Of a stretch of DNA of 64,000 bases, positions 12,210 through 27,200 are shown one piece after another; position 1 is the stretch's first letter, and each line of letters opens with the position of its first letter. The stretch covers positions 26,001-90,000 of the forward strand of contig JABVXV010000158.1 of assembly GCA_013365325.1 (NCBI GenBank), read 5' to 3'. The notes beneath the pieces are model-generated. The model saw only the letters and a list, made by a program, of their open reading frames with translations. It did no database searches and was not told the DNA's origin. The stretch is from Dipetalonema caudispina (lineage: Eukaryota > Nematoda > Chromadorea > Rhabditida > Onchocercidae). Position numbers and translations under genes: made by a program.

Positions 12210-15200
12210 CTATAAGAAACGTAATGAGATTCTTCTCAAATCAATGTGTGGAGTGAATACTAATTTCATGCATATGCTAGGGAATGAAAATTGATGTTAT
12301 TGAATGGAGAAGCAACCTAGCACGTTCATCGATTTTCTGCATCTGCTTCCGGAAGTAGATTCGCTTGACATCAAAGTCCAATAATTTCGGCATTTGAGTT
12401 AGTACTGCGAATGGTCCATCTGTTAAACTACCACCACTCTGTCTCAGAACCTGATTTAACATATTCCGGTGCTTCTCTGAAAATAATTCACAGCGAGTAC
12501 AACTTTTTGTAACACCAAAAACTGAATACCAGAATCGAGCAATGTTAGTTGGAGTTTTGTGGATATTCAATAAAATTCATTTCCCAACTCCTTTTCGAAA
12601 ATGAAAAGCATAGAGGTAAAACCAGTATAGAACACAGTGTTAAAGCAGTTTTTCAAAAAGAAACTGATATATAAAATATGTATAGATGCAGGCATATAAA
12701 TGTAACTTACCTGCGAAATGAAGAAGTTTTTGAGCATCTGGATGTTCGTGTAATTTGTTTGAATCAGTAGAAGACAATTCCGACCCATATACCAAAAAAA
12801 AAGCTTCTGCGCTTGGCTGAAGAGCTAAAGCTGCATGCGCATCTGCATTTGTAAGACGTTTCAAGCATCTTGATACAAGTTCCCATAATGGTTCTAATGA
12901 ACTCAATAATACGCTCATATCTTCTCCTTTCTAAAACATTGGAGATAAATAAGCATACCGAATGTATGTCTAAATTACGATGCATACAAAAACGATGTGC
13001 TCTTTAGAGAGATTTACAAAGGGTATAACAGAAAAGACAAAACTGCCATGAAAAAATCACAGACCTGATTCGAACTCACCTGAAAGTAGAAGTAGGACGT
13101 AAGGAGATTTGGGTGTGGCCAGGTGATATGAATTCGAAAAAAGAAACAAAATTGAAATTACAAATCTCACCTCGGCAAGTCTTTTCCTTTCATATTCTTC
13201 GATTGCATTTAATTCATCCGGATCAGTTATATTTTCAATACTCACATCAATTTGAATACATTTTGCATTTGCTTGCAACACTTCTCTTATTTTGACGATT
13301 GTCTGTAGCGTTCTCAGAAATACATTTTGTATGCCATTTTTGTCAGTAAGAGCTCTCATTGCTGGTAACTGTAGTTCATAACAGCCTGATGCATTCATGA
13401 CTGCCCGTGAATTCAATATTCCACTGATCACAATCACTGATTCATCATAACTACAACGAAAACTCATGTTATCAATATCATTATATTTAAGATTTAATAG
13501 TGAATTACATTTCAATTGTCTGAACCAAAACATGCAGCTGGGAGAGTTTATGAGCTCAGATCATGACTGTTTCACCGGGAAAGAATCTATAATAAATGGC
13601 CGTTTCTTTTCTGGTATACTGATTTATCAAGGAAATGAGTCTAACCGATTAACTGCAACTTTCGAGCCCGACGGTTGTTGCTCAAAAGATGATGAAGAAA
13701 TTTCTTCGTTGGGTAGTTCTTTCAGTTCTTCTTCAAGCTTCTCAATATGTGGTAAAAGTCGAGCTCCTAGGCGTTCAGCAGCATTTACAAGGAGAGACAT
13801 TATGAAATCTCTAGAGGATGGAGTGAGAGCGCGGATTAATTCCAACAGTAAGGTTCGTCCATCTGCTAACCCTTCTTCTGAGCATTCACCTTCTGTCAAG
13901 GCCTGAAAACTCAAATTAACATAGCCTGCTAGATACCATATGGAGTTGGAAGAACAAAAGGTTAAAACGAACTAAAACAATGTGTTCGAGTTGCTGGGTA
14001 AGTGGAAGTTTTTCTGCTGTTGAATCGATCGACATTTTCCTAACGGTTTCATTCGGCAAAGTCTGGACGATCTGAAAAGGTTAAATGCTGATAATCCTAG
14101 ATGGAGGTTATCTCGGAAAATCCAAGAGACCGGTTAACTCAAGTTATTTGATTATAACTTCGAAATAAAAATAACAAAAGACTGACCGTACATATAAGGC
14201 GAAGCAACTTATCCTGCAATATCGATGATGAGAGAATAACTGGACGCCTAATGTGTTCCATCAGAACACCAATAGCACTATCTTCAAGTGATAAAGCAGC
14301 CATGCTTGCATTAACACCACCCGGTCCCAAAGCTGTTTCTAATGATGAACCGTGTCGATGCGCAGGACGGGATGACATATCAGCTTTTGACAAACTAAAA
14401 GTATTAAGATGTTAGGAAAACAATTTATTACAGGAAATGTGGAAAGTCTTCAAATCCCCTTTAAAATGCTTTAACGAGAACGAACTTTTTTGATTGCTTT
14501 TCCGAGGTGCTTTATGGAACTATAAGAAGTCAGTAGAATCGATAACGATTTCACACAAGACTCCCAAAATTAAAATGTACTCAGGAAGCAAAATTAAGAT
14601 GTACTCCCAATCATGGACGTGTAATGAAGAAACTATGGAATAGCTTGCGATACTAGAACAAAAATGACGAATTAATCAGGAACAAGTGAAAAACAGATAA
14701 ACGCAACAGGAAAAAATGAAGACATTCTTCATGACGATAGTTTACCTATGAACGATAGCCCAAAACTGTGAGAATGGTGGCATATGTAATCCAGCACTCG
14801 GAAGAGAACTTGATACACGTAGTTTCGCAGGAAGAAAATGACCCGGATAAGTTTTTGCAAGACTGATTAATGTATCCAGTACAAGACGACAAACTGTTGC
14901 TAGGATTGCCGGATGTAAAGCAACTGCAAGTACAACGCATTAAGAATTTCATAAAAATCTCAAAATAAACTCAACAAAATTAGGCATAACAAATCCACTA
15001 AAAGCAGTCTTTTACCCCACGTTCATGCTTTCACCATCATTAAATGCAACGGGATTCACGTTTTCACCGTCATTAAAAGCAAGCTTAGCTAACCTACATA
15101 TATCAGGCTTCTTAGGCATGTTTGAAACTTCTACCTATATGAGTACTCTTGAAGAATTTGACTGCTTGTTCATGTTGCCCAATCCCGCTGTGCACGCATA

Positions 15201-18200
15201 TCTGATCTAACCAGCCGGATACCGTGCCCGCAAAATCTTCATACTGGACAGCGTCTTCATCTACTTTGTCAAGTAGAGCAATTAAGCACCAGATTACAAA
15301 ATCACATGTTATGTTTTGTGCGCAAAGGCTTTTGATGAGCTTCTGAAATGAATTAAGAACGTTTTTTTTTTTTTTTTAAATACATCGATTCTTATAAACC
15401 TCCATCGAATTCAACGGTAAATACGATTGCTTAAATGATGAACATCAATCTAAACGTCATTTAGCGTAACATGATGTAGAATATGAAGATAATAGCAATA
15501 ACAGATAACCTGTAAACGTTGAGTATTAAGACGGACTGGATCGATGAAAAAAAGAAGTAATAATGTGACAATGGCATCTCGATCTAATAACTGTACAGCA
15601 TTTTCCGAAGCAAGTGTAGTAACTCCAGCAAGCGAACCTATAGGCGTAGTGCTTTCGCTTGACATAACAATCGATCGACTACTATTTGTAGCGCGAAAGC
15701 GTTGAGTTGGCGCTAACATACGGGCAAAACGCATAACCTGCTGGAATTATGTCAATAACTTCAACAACATATATATTCAATTTGAGAATTTCCAGGAAAA
15801 GTGGGAAAAGAGTTAAACGATAATTAGTTTGAAAACAGTACTTGCGCTTCGTAAGATGCTCGCAAACGCCGTGCTTCCGCTGCAACATTCTGGGGTAGAA
15901 CTTGTAAGACAGTGTCATCAGCATCAGCGAGTACTTGTGCTCGCAGAGTTGGTGGAAGCGATTCAATTAATGCAGCTGCATCGTCTGCACCAACCGGAGT
16001 GTCTGAAGCAGTTCTAAATCAAAAAAAAAAAAAAAAAAAATGATTGAAACCGCTATTACTGTACATATATATACAACGAAAAAAAAAAAAGGAAAAAAAA
16101 CCTGCTGGCGGTGCGCTGTTACTTTCCGTCCTTTCCTGAGCTAATCGCATAGTCCTCTCATGTTGTGCCAAGATTTCTTCCTGGAGATCAGGTGGAAGTG
16201 CGTTTAAAAATTCTTGATCAAGCGGTTCAACTACAGGCACTCCACCTTCACCATTTGACTGCCCGGCTGCCTCTAGGTTTGCAGAAGTTTGTATCAAACG
16301 CTGTGACCGTTGTTGTCTCATATGATCTCGAATCACTTCCATACGTATGTCTTCCGGTAAGGCTGCCAAAAACGCAGGATCTACACCTTCGGGAATTTCA
16401 ATATCTAAAAATGAAATGAATTTTCAAGATTTTTATAGCAAATTTTGTGAAGTACATCGATTACACTTCAAAAAATAAGATGAAATATTCATATTCTTAT
16501 ATTTCAAACTATGAGAGAAATTTGAAGAATTTCTTACCTCCTAATATTTCTCTAAAATCATCCTGGTTACCATGTGAGGTTTCTGGTGCAGCTTCGGGTG
16601 CACTTATTTGCTCCACATTTCCTAAAACAGCTTCAGTAGCAAAGAGGAAAATAAGGTAAAATGTGAACGTGCTATTCCTCTTTCTCTTTAGCCTGATTTT
16701 TTTCAGCGAATACAATTTTTCAAAAATGAATTGAATGACTCATACTTCGGAACATGAAAACAGTAATTTCAGCATTTTCTCTGTTTAAGATAAAAATGAT
16801 CAAAAAAAGGTAATTTTACACTTACTTTGTTCTTCAGCTTCGTCTATAGTAAGTGGTAACGCATGCGTCGACGCGTCTGTCGAAATACTGTTTCCATTTG
16901 AAGCGGCATTCTCCTGTTCAGCAGTTCGCTGAATCTGATCTTCAAAGTTTTCCGAAGCGTCGTAATATAAAATACCTGAATAAATAGAGGTAACTCAGAA
17001 ATCCATTGCACGCTGGTCAAATTTAAAAAAAAAAAATGCTGCATGTCCATATAAGAAAGAAATAAAATCTAAAGCATGAAACAACCTGATTGGTCCATGG
17101 GTTCTGGAACACTATTCGTTTGGACAGTTATATCGATAGATTGTGATGAATGCTCTGGCTGTGCATCAGCAACATCATCATTAGCGTTTCCAGTACCCTG
17201 AATTTTCAGTGGAATTCTTTTTTCTTAAATTTAAAGCATGAAATCGGTAAACATATGATATGAATCGATCTCCCCATTTTTCGTAATACTTCCTCTTGTT
17301 GTTATTATTCATTATATCCGTGTTTCCACAAAATAACGGTTGCTTGTTCTGTCATCAATTCTTCTCAGTTAAAAATAAGACATAGAAATGATGTCAGGAA
17401 ACTGATAATCATATGAAAAATATGTAAATAATGTTAAACAAACCCCATGTTCTTCATCATCAATAAACAATCTTGTCGTACTGGTACTTTCATTTGATGT
17501 CGCATCACCTACAGTTTTCTTCGAAGATTCTTGCGTAAAATCTTTCTGCGTTTTCATCACATCCTCTTCTGCTTTTTTCTCATTTTCGTCCTTCAAAAAG
17601 TCTTTAAAGTTAAGAAATCACAAAAATTCCTTCAGATTTCCTAAGCACTCCGAGATTATCGGTATTCAATTTTTCCACTCCTCGTAAATTTTATTTAACT
17701 TGGAAGTTTCCACTATTTAGGGACTATGAAAAATATCACATACCACTTGAAAATGAAATAAACTACCTTCTCAATAGCATCCATAACACCGGTAACATGA
17801 GATGCCACTATAACCCACAAGTACAAATGAGCATGACCATCAATCATCCTTGCAGCATCAGAAAATCGTTCTAGCGGAAGTGGAACAGATGTTTGTCGTC
17901 GCTCTTCACTAGCAACTGTAGTTGTATTATCCAGTCCATGGTCTTGCATCTGAAGAAAAAAACTAAACTATATTTAGCATATCAGGAATAATTCCAATGA
18001 ATTCTAGAATGGAACAGTTAAAAATTAAGTACCATTACAGCTGCAATGCTTTAATTAGTGATGAGAGTTCAGGAATCAATTTCGGTAGGACAACACAAAT
18101 GTTACTTTAAACTATAACATGAATGGACAAATTTCAAAAGATTATAATTACAGGATTAAAGAGCTTACAACAACGTTTAAGAAGCGTTGACGTGACGGAG

Positions 18201-21200
18201 CGACATCGAAAAGATGAGTGCCGTTAGCTGTTGTAGAACCATCAAAGAGGCGCTCAATGAATTCACTTTGTGTGCCGAATGTTGTCCAACGCCGTACCGC
18301 GTTCTGCCGGTGCAAGCCTGTTGGATTCATATTTCCAGCTCCACGACGTTGACCAACCAGAAGGCGATAACTCTGATAAGAAGTTTCGTGTGATTTTTTA
18401 AAATGGATATTCCAGTTTGTAATAACAACTTATTATCTCTACAGAGAAATAGCAGTATCAAAGATCTCGTATAAAAGGCTTTTACAGTTTCTTCATAAAC
18501 GTAAAAAAAACTTACCGTAGGTCTCTGACCTACAACGCTATCACTGCCACTAGTCTGTGATGACCTTTGCAATAAGGGATGTACCGAAGTAATTGTACCT
18601 GACGATCGATCAGCATGGGCAGCTTCCATACCTGAACACTAACTTTTAGAATGAATTATGAACTGGTATTTTCTGAAGTTTCTCACAGGCTCTGTAGAGA
18701 AAATGCTTACTAGTATTTACAAAAAGACGGGCACCCGAGAAAGCACCATTTGTCAGAGCATCAATATCATCCAAATTTTCAACAAATATATTTGCGTTGA
18801 CAAAATTTTCCTCAGAATCGCCATCTTCAAATCGATCTGCGGGTCCAGAATCATCTACACTATCGACTAAGGCAAAACGACTTAATGCTCCCGGTTCCAT
18901 TTCTACCATCCCAAAATCGTCTTCTTCTTCGACACTCACACGTCCTTCTTCTAAAATCAAAAAATTCCAAGCGTTATTGGATATAACGATTAAAATATCT
19001 ACATGCAATTCAACTTTCTTTGGGTTGAGTATATTTTTGGTAATAATTTCGCTCACAGGTTCCCATGAAATCGTCATACAAATGGGGAAAACTATAACAT
19101 GAACATCTACCAATAGTATATGTAATCCCCACTTATGTCAAGGAAGTCATGTGACAATAGTGAATGCTCATGTAAAATCAGCTCTCAAGTCATATACGAT
19201 AAAAAAAACAAACCTTCCATTACATCATCATGCTCATCATCCGATTCATCATCGACGTCCATTTCATTAAGACCAGCACCTTCATCCTAGAACAATATGG
19301 CTTTACAAACTACAATTAAAGTTCCATAATAAACTGTGCTTATCATGATCAGTCGGAAATGTAAATTCCCACTTAACAAACTTAATCTCCACAAATCTCC
19401 AGAAACAAAAGTTTAGGAAATACATCATCATCGTCATCTGCATCGTCTTCATCTTCTTCACTTTCACTTGAATCTTCAACAGCATCCGGATGTCTAGGAC
19501 GACCATGATCCTCATCATCGTCCGCACAATAATCGTCATCATCAGGTCTATTTCGTTCAACCGTTACCTGGAACTAATCCAGGCGGGCATCATACATTCA
19601 TTTGACAGCACTAACGAAAACCTCCCCAAAATCCTTTGCTTTCCTTCCAAGATATTTTTCAAAAAATAACTATAACATAAGGAAGATTAAGCTGGTTTTA
19701 CAGCTACTACAAGAAGCTTCTATCAGAGAAATATCCCGTTGTAGTTGTAACCGTTGTACAGTCACACCACAGTACATCTACTAATTGGTCCGAAAGTCTT
19801 GTTAAAAGACAAAAAATTACAGGCACAATAGGTTGCTTTTAGAGAATGAAAATGTCAATTAGAAAAAATTAAGTACCTCATGGGTCTCAAAACGATGTTC
19901 ATCGGCAGTGCTACTGCCGTCTTCGACATGCTGATCGTCTTGGGAATGTTCACCTTCTCTTGCTGTTACTGTAGCTGATGCATCGTTTTCTGATGTTGCA
20001 ACTAGTGTCACAGATGCTGAAGCGTTCTGAGTCGTTGATAGTGCTTCTGACGTGTTTTCTATTATATTCTGTGCAGCATAGTTACTGTAAATTGAAAATA
20101 AATTTTCTCCCATGAAAACGAATGACAGGCAGTTGCAAAGACCCTAACGAAGCGAGCACCTTTATTTAGTAGGAAGAACAAATGGATGAGCTGACTTTTT
20201 CATCCGATCTTATTCCTTTGAAAAGCTTCGGTGTCACCACAACATGTGGCAAATATTTCTTAGAGCAATAGAAAATTAACTGTAAAATTTAGAAAGAACC
20301 TGTTGATTGTACGCGCCAACTCTTCCAAAACTCGCAGAATGTAGTTTAATGTCTCGATACCCTCTTTCGCTGACAAATTCAAATACCATGGCACTCTACT
20401 CAACTCAATACAAACACGCTTCTTTACAATCAAGCGCAAAATAGCATTTGAATTTGTGTTATTGCGCGTATCCTGCGGTCCTGCAGGACATGCATCACGT
20501 GCCAGCAAAAACAAATCCGATAATATCCTTAGCTGAAAATTAAAAAAAAATTTACACTTTGCACTTGAATTCTCAATCATACTACTTTTTAGTTTAAGCT
20601 CTCTTCCTCAATCACATCATAACTTGTTTTGTACTTTTAAATTTATAATATCAGTGGTATATTAAAGAAACTTTAATGTATCATGCTTATATAGCACTAC
20701 TTATTTCCTACCTTGGTGCATGCAGTCTTTGAATCAGCTTCAGAGAAAACAATATGAAGGCAAGAAATAATACTGGAGATCAACGTTTCCTGAGCCTGAA
20801 AGCATAATTCAATAATTAAATTTTGAATTTCTTCAAACAATCAGGAAAGAAATAGTCAAATATATATTTCCGAATATGTAACCTACATATATGCATATGT
20901 TGAACAGAAAAAACATACTTTTGGTGAATGACTGCATGAAGCGATTGCAGCTACAAAAGTCTTCACGGCTACAGAAAGATTACCATCAGCAGTGGGAGAA
21001 CCGTTTGGGGCAACACATTTACTGAGGAGCGAAACCATAAAAGGCTGCCCATTCAGATCATGCGATTCAGCAACTAATGTTGCTACAATACTGTAACTCT
21101 TCGCCAGCTCAGCAATCAATCGCACAAGTGATGCACGATTTATCACTCTATTCGAATCTTCCCACGAAAAGTCCAGCGTGTGATTCAGTAAATGCGTCAA

Positions 21201-24200
21201 TACCTAACATAAACCATATAACTGTAATTATCGTTTAAGTTTACAATTTCATGAAGCATTTCTATTCAAAATGCGAGCTGAGCTTGGCTCTGACTATATA
21301 CAGCTAGTTTTTGTCTCCTCATCGCAGCGTATGTGTTCTAATGTCGTAATCTAGTATTTTAACTTTCTCATGGGAGACAAAATTGGCAATGAGGGAGGGG
21401 ACAGTCCTATATTCTTGTATAAAAAAAATGGACACATGTTTTCGCTCTTTATGAGTAAAATATACACACGGATCTGTGCAATTCGTGAAATCATATTGCT
21501 GAAGAATATCATTAGAACAAAACAAAGATATTCAAAATAACTATATTTAACAATGGCGATACCTGCTTGATAGGTGAACATGCAGCCCACTGCTTGCAAG
21601 AAGGATCAACGGGAGTCATTGGTAAAACGGTTATCTGATCCTTTTGTTTTCGCGTAACACGTTCCATAGTAGCAGCAAAAATTTGTGGATGGCGTGCACA
21701 TAATGGTGAGAGAGCACGTATAGCGTGTAACCAGTCACGAGTTGTTCGCGGTGTCCTAAAATCTTCAAATGGTTTAAAAAGCATTGCAATTTTACTACGG
21801 AACAAATGGCACGTTCCATAACTAATAAAAAACACGGTATGCTGATTTTGAAAACAGATGCAATAACAATAAACGTGCCTAATATGGTTCCATCTTGTTA
21901 AAGGTGGATTGATAGTATAACCACCTGCAGCAATTGTACGTACTGTTTTTTCGAAAATCTGTCTTACTGCAATCTCATCATCAAGGCAGTGACGAATGAT
22001 TAGGGCACCAAGAACAGCTGAAGATGTTACCGCGGAACCCGACACATTTATCACTGTTTGCACGCCCCCCTGCTGAAAATTATTTGTACTCAGTACGCAT
22101 TGTGTGTTCTCAAGCCAACAGAAAATTTGCCCGAATCAATAAAACTGTTCAATCCAACTTATCGTTTTGGATGTCTCGATGACACTGCACCTAGAGCAGC
22201 CACATTAGACTATCTCCTTCAGGTAAGCCTTTATCACCAAGAATCTAAATCTCAATATTGAAAGACCTCTAACCAAAAAAAACCATGTACGACGGTACTT
22301 TTCTCCTCGAAAATCATTAGACAATACATAACAATTAACTTGACATCAGGATTTTTCCTACAGCAAAATCATAAATTCAAAACATGAAGTTTTCTAATTC
22401 ATTCCGTTTGGAACAAAGCTATACGCAACCTGTAAAAATTCTTTTGCAATTCTGAAATCTCTCGTAATACGTGCAGCCAAAATAAAAATTGCATGGATCG
22501 AAGTTGCATCTGTATTTGATAAGCCAAGAAGACCAATGATAGCTGGTACAAGCCTGTCACGTACTACCTCATTCCATTCTTTATGCTCGTTACTCTAAAC
22601 GACATTGTAAACAGGAAAAATGTATGAGGAAATTAACATTTTTCAAAAAGTACCCAAATAAAATCAAATTGATTTGCGCATTCGTAGCTGCAAAGATTAT
22701 CAGTGATGACACAACTGCACGACAGACACGACCAAGTATTCCATCTCTTGAGGAATTTCAAAATACAGGTTATCAAGTTATTCTATTTGATTCACTTATT
22801 TTATCAACCACCGTTACAATTTTTACCAAAGCTTAAAAATAAAGATTTGCAAGAAAACCTCAGTAAGTATTTCAGATAATATAATTCCATCCTTCAAGCG
22901 ACCAGAAATTGTAATTGGTCGTTCAATATGAGATTCAACGTTACGGTGGCTCATTGATGGAAAATCAACAGTGTATTGACGGCCTCCTACGCTCACGCTA
23001 CAATTTCTTCGACCAGCAAGAAATGCATTTGTGAGTGTATGTGAGGCCGCGGGAGGATAATTAATCCAAGTAAATACGCCACCCCTCTCATCGGTATCCC
23101 AATATTTCCATGCATACGATTCAATAGCCTTAAACCAGGAAAATGAAAAACAGCAAAGACATCCACAATTTCTCAACAATACTGTTTTCAAAATGTTTAC
23201 AATAAGGACCTTTTCAACTTTATCCTTGCTATCCAATAATTTTAACATTTTATCATACAGATCGAGCCACAAACATATCGGTGCGATAAGCCTGAAATGT
23301 GCGGAAAATGGGATATGTATCATCCTCACTGAAAAAAAAAAGTGCACTGAATTATAGTGAAAAGAGAAAATGATGTCTTCATCATTATAATGGGTAAATT
23401 CAGTGAATACAACATCTCAAACAACTCACCTAATAAACGCAGGTCTTTTTGAACAGTGTATGACAACCATATCAAGTACAGAAATCAAAACACTATGAAG
23501 ACGATACTCTATAAAAACATCCATATAAGTAGTAGCAATGCCAGGCCACAGCAAACATACGAAATGCAAACGAGTTGAAAGCGATACAACTGCTTTCTCG
23601 TCAGTCTGAAATTTGCTATAATCTTGACCGAACAAATCTTGAATGGTCGTAGAGACAGATATTTGCACTCATTAAATGAATAACTTCTTTGTAATTTGAA
23701 TTTAATCTGGACTGTAAATTCGCTTTATTCTGTAATATTTCTACATATTCGACTCTCAAAAACGTGGTTAGCTTATAACGGTATTCCGATGATTTGAAAG
23801 CTGAGTGATATCAATATTCAGCACTACATAATTTTCCTAACCTCGTCACAGCGTAGTTCGTCCACCATCAAAAGAATATCCTGCACCAAATATTCACCAA
23901 TAAGCATATTTTTTCTCCAATCATCGTCTACTTCATTCAGGATTGCCAGCATAATTTCCGATGTACTGAATACTAATTCTGTCCCCTGTTCCATTAAATT
24001 CAAAAGAACTGGAATAACCTGTAAAATTACGACTTTCCTAACACCGTTTTGGAAGGTAAAGAAATCCAATTAGAGAACTTCTAATTTTCTTACGATGAAC
24101 TTGAATGTAATTTGGAAAAATTACTACAATCCAGATAAACATAATAATAAAACAGTACATCCTTGCATAGGCTGGATAATACTAGGCGGGTGTCGAGTGG

Positions 24201-27200
24201 AGGTACTTCGTTCAGGGAAACTGGTTCTTTCAAGAGGACATCTTCGAATTCCACATTCAAATCACCATTTTGGCCACCACTTCCTTCTTCTGCATCAATC
24301 TGAGCAAAACACTTTGTTTTTAAATCGGTTTCATATCAATAAATTTATTTTTGTCTTCATTTAAAACAAAGTTTAGTAGCTAACTTCATCAGCATCAATT
24401 CTTTCATCAGTTGACGATTGGCGAAGTCTGCCTAAGCCATCAGTTGCGATCAGATATTCAGCAGCCTCCGGAACGGTTGAATACTCTAGCAGCGCATCAA
24501 CAGCAGCGTCACGATCGAATCCCATATCAACTAAGAGACCAATACTGGCTCCATCAAGTTCTGCTTCCATCCTAAAAACCAGTTATATTAAAGATGCTCA
24601 AATTTACAGCTCCGTTTATCAGTACTGGGCTAAATCGAAATAAAAGTCAACTAGTAGAGAAAACGAAGGTTTAAACCAGAAACCTACTATAACCAGTCTT
24701 AAAAAAAAGACGCAAAATCTTAACACATCTTTTTGCAACTAGTTAAACTGTTTGTTGTAACTGACTACCTTTACAAACTAAAAAGCAGAAAAATAAAATA
24801 CTTCTTGCGATCTTCAGATGTTGTCACCACAGCTTGCTTTTGTTTTTCGGTCAAAGGTACAATCCCTTTGACTATTTCACGATAGATCGAAACAATCATA
24901 TCACAGATGTTAAAATTAACGGCTTCGCTTAAAGGTAATGACGATAACATGCCGAATACAGCATTCGCTTGCCGAAAAGCATCCTGAAGAATATAAAAAA
25001 AGCAAATGTAATGCATTAAAATTTATGTAATATTTTGAAAAATCAGAATGTGTCACAAAAAAAAAAAAAAAAAACTCCAAACCTGCTGGCATTTTGCGAG
25101 ATACTTCTCGGTTGGGAAACGCTTGGCTTCCGCAAATCTTTCCGACATTTTATAGCGTGAATGGCGGAATGCGTGTGCATTGACCAGTCGTTCCGTTAAA
25201 GATAACCAGGCTTGTAACAACTGCCCCATTTCCACTACAAAAAAAACTTCAGCATAAGCTGATATGTGTTTTTCAAATTACAGTTCATCCATAAAGGACT
25301 TTAATTTCCGCTATGAGCATGATATTCCACAGTTTCAGAACATGAACAGCCTAGAGAAGACTTAATGCCTTAAGAAGTCACTACCAATACAATAAAAGAG
25401 TCCCCGGATATTGGCCACTAGACAAAAAATACAATCATAACGCGATAAGATTTAATTACATACCACAATAATTCTGATCTTGATCAGGTCCGAAGTAATT
25501 CGAGATAATGTTGAAAAATGTATCATGAGTACCGGTACGATAAAAAGCAGAAAGCATTAGATGATAAGGACTTTTTCGTTCATCAAATAGAATGCTGCCG
25601 AGATTGTTAATCCAGACTGCCAAATATGGTAACCTAAAAAAATAGAGGTAATAAAAATAGTCATGTAAAATCCCACTCAGCTCTTTCCAAAAATTTATTT
25701 CCTCACAATAATTTAGGAAATTTTTAAAGAAACTAACATTATAGCTGGGTCAGTTTTATCGTGAGGTTTCCACTCCAGAGCTTGCTGGAAACCTTTCATT
25801 ATTTGCAGAGCTAGCTGTACAGCATTTTCGCATGGCGTGCCACCCTCATTTTCCTGAATTCTTCTCGTTCTGGTCATTCCACCGATAGATATTTTGACGA
25901 GCATTGTCATCAACTCTGTACACTGCCGATTGCAGCGATTCAGTGCACTGGTTCCTGATTTTGAACGAAGCCAGTAGTCATCAACTAAGAAGACATTAGT
26001 ATTAGAACAACCTCAAAAACGTTTCCACAGTGAGATTTTCGATTAGCAGCACCTTACTATAAAAAATTTCTGGACGGATTTAAAAACTTCCCCCTCTCCT
26101 TCCCAAGCTATTGACTGCTAAAATTTTGTTCCACTCCATCTTCCCTCGATAGAAAAAACTTCCCGAATCAACTTAAACTGTTTTAGATAGATTCAAGTAG
26201 TTTTTCGTAACGTATACGATTTGTTCCAAGATATCTCTAATTTTTGTAACCAAACCCACAGACTAAAACTTTTGGAGATAAATCAAATAATTAATTCATC
26301 AATTTATCTTCTAAAGATTTACTAACGCAAATATTTCGGCCGACCAACGCGCTGTGGTACACTATCCGCTCCAACTGAACCTTGTTTCAAAGCTATATTA
26401 GCTTCTTCTATTTGTTCATCTGTTTGATCATCTGTTTGTGTAGAAGCTGTGCATTTGTTCGTTGCATTAAATACTTGCAAAACCGCACATTCCCAAACAA
26501 TTACCCTGAAGAAAAAAAAAAAATTTTCCTCGATTCTATTAGTTTCCATATATATAATGCAGGACATCAATTTAATAGCTCACCTCTGAGCATGATTACA
26601 GGATGCGAGAAGTCTACAACCTTCATTCGTCCAAAATCTAAGAATTGCTGTTTTAGTGGCTGTATTACTTCCCAGAGCAGTTTTTGACAAGCTGCCGAGA
26701 ACAGAGCAGAAAACTGAGATCGCACAGATGTTTGCCAATGAAGCGTCTGACGAACTCATTGCAAGTAACGATGGCCTTGATGAATCTCCATTCGTGCTAC
26801 ACGAACTTAACATATCCACACAAAATTTGTTCAGTCGATTCGCAACCATATCCATCACGTCACCACTCCTCGTATGTTGCTATAACATAACATGAAAATA
26901 AAGTGAATATGAAATCAGTAACTATAATCAGTGATGTTTTTTTTTTTGGAAGTAATCATGAGCTTTTATACAAAATCCAGTCTTAATTCTTCATTACAGT
27001 CCTAACAAGTATCCACCATGCTGATGAATAATGGAGTGGGCGAGTGATTAATGGTTTGAGCTTCTTTTGAAATGCCGGTGCTTAATCGGTTCGCTGAGCA
27101 GCTGCATCATTCTCAGACCAATATTACATGGATTGATTAAACAAGTTGTCCTCTGATGTGAAGAATTTATTGAGGGGTTATGTAAAAAATAAAAAAAATT

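Noticed and set aside
13466..13906. Long plus-strand frame inside eel-1
   Set aside because: It is the antisense shadow of eel-1 exons on the minus strand ([20 protein letters not shown] and others), which match HUWE1.
18797..19102. Plus-strand frame rich in Ser and Thr opposite the acidic eel-1 exons
   Set aside because: Complement of Glu/Asp codon runs; the minus-strand frame is the conserved one.
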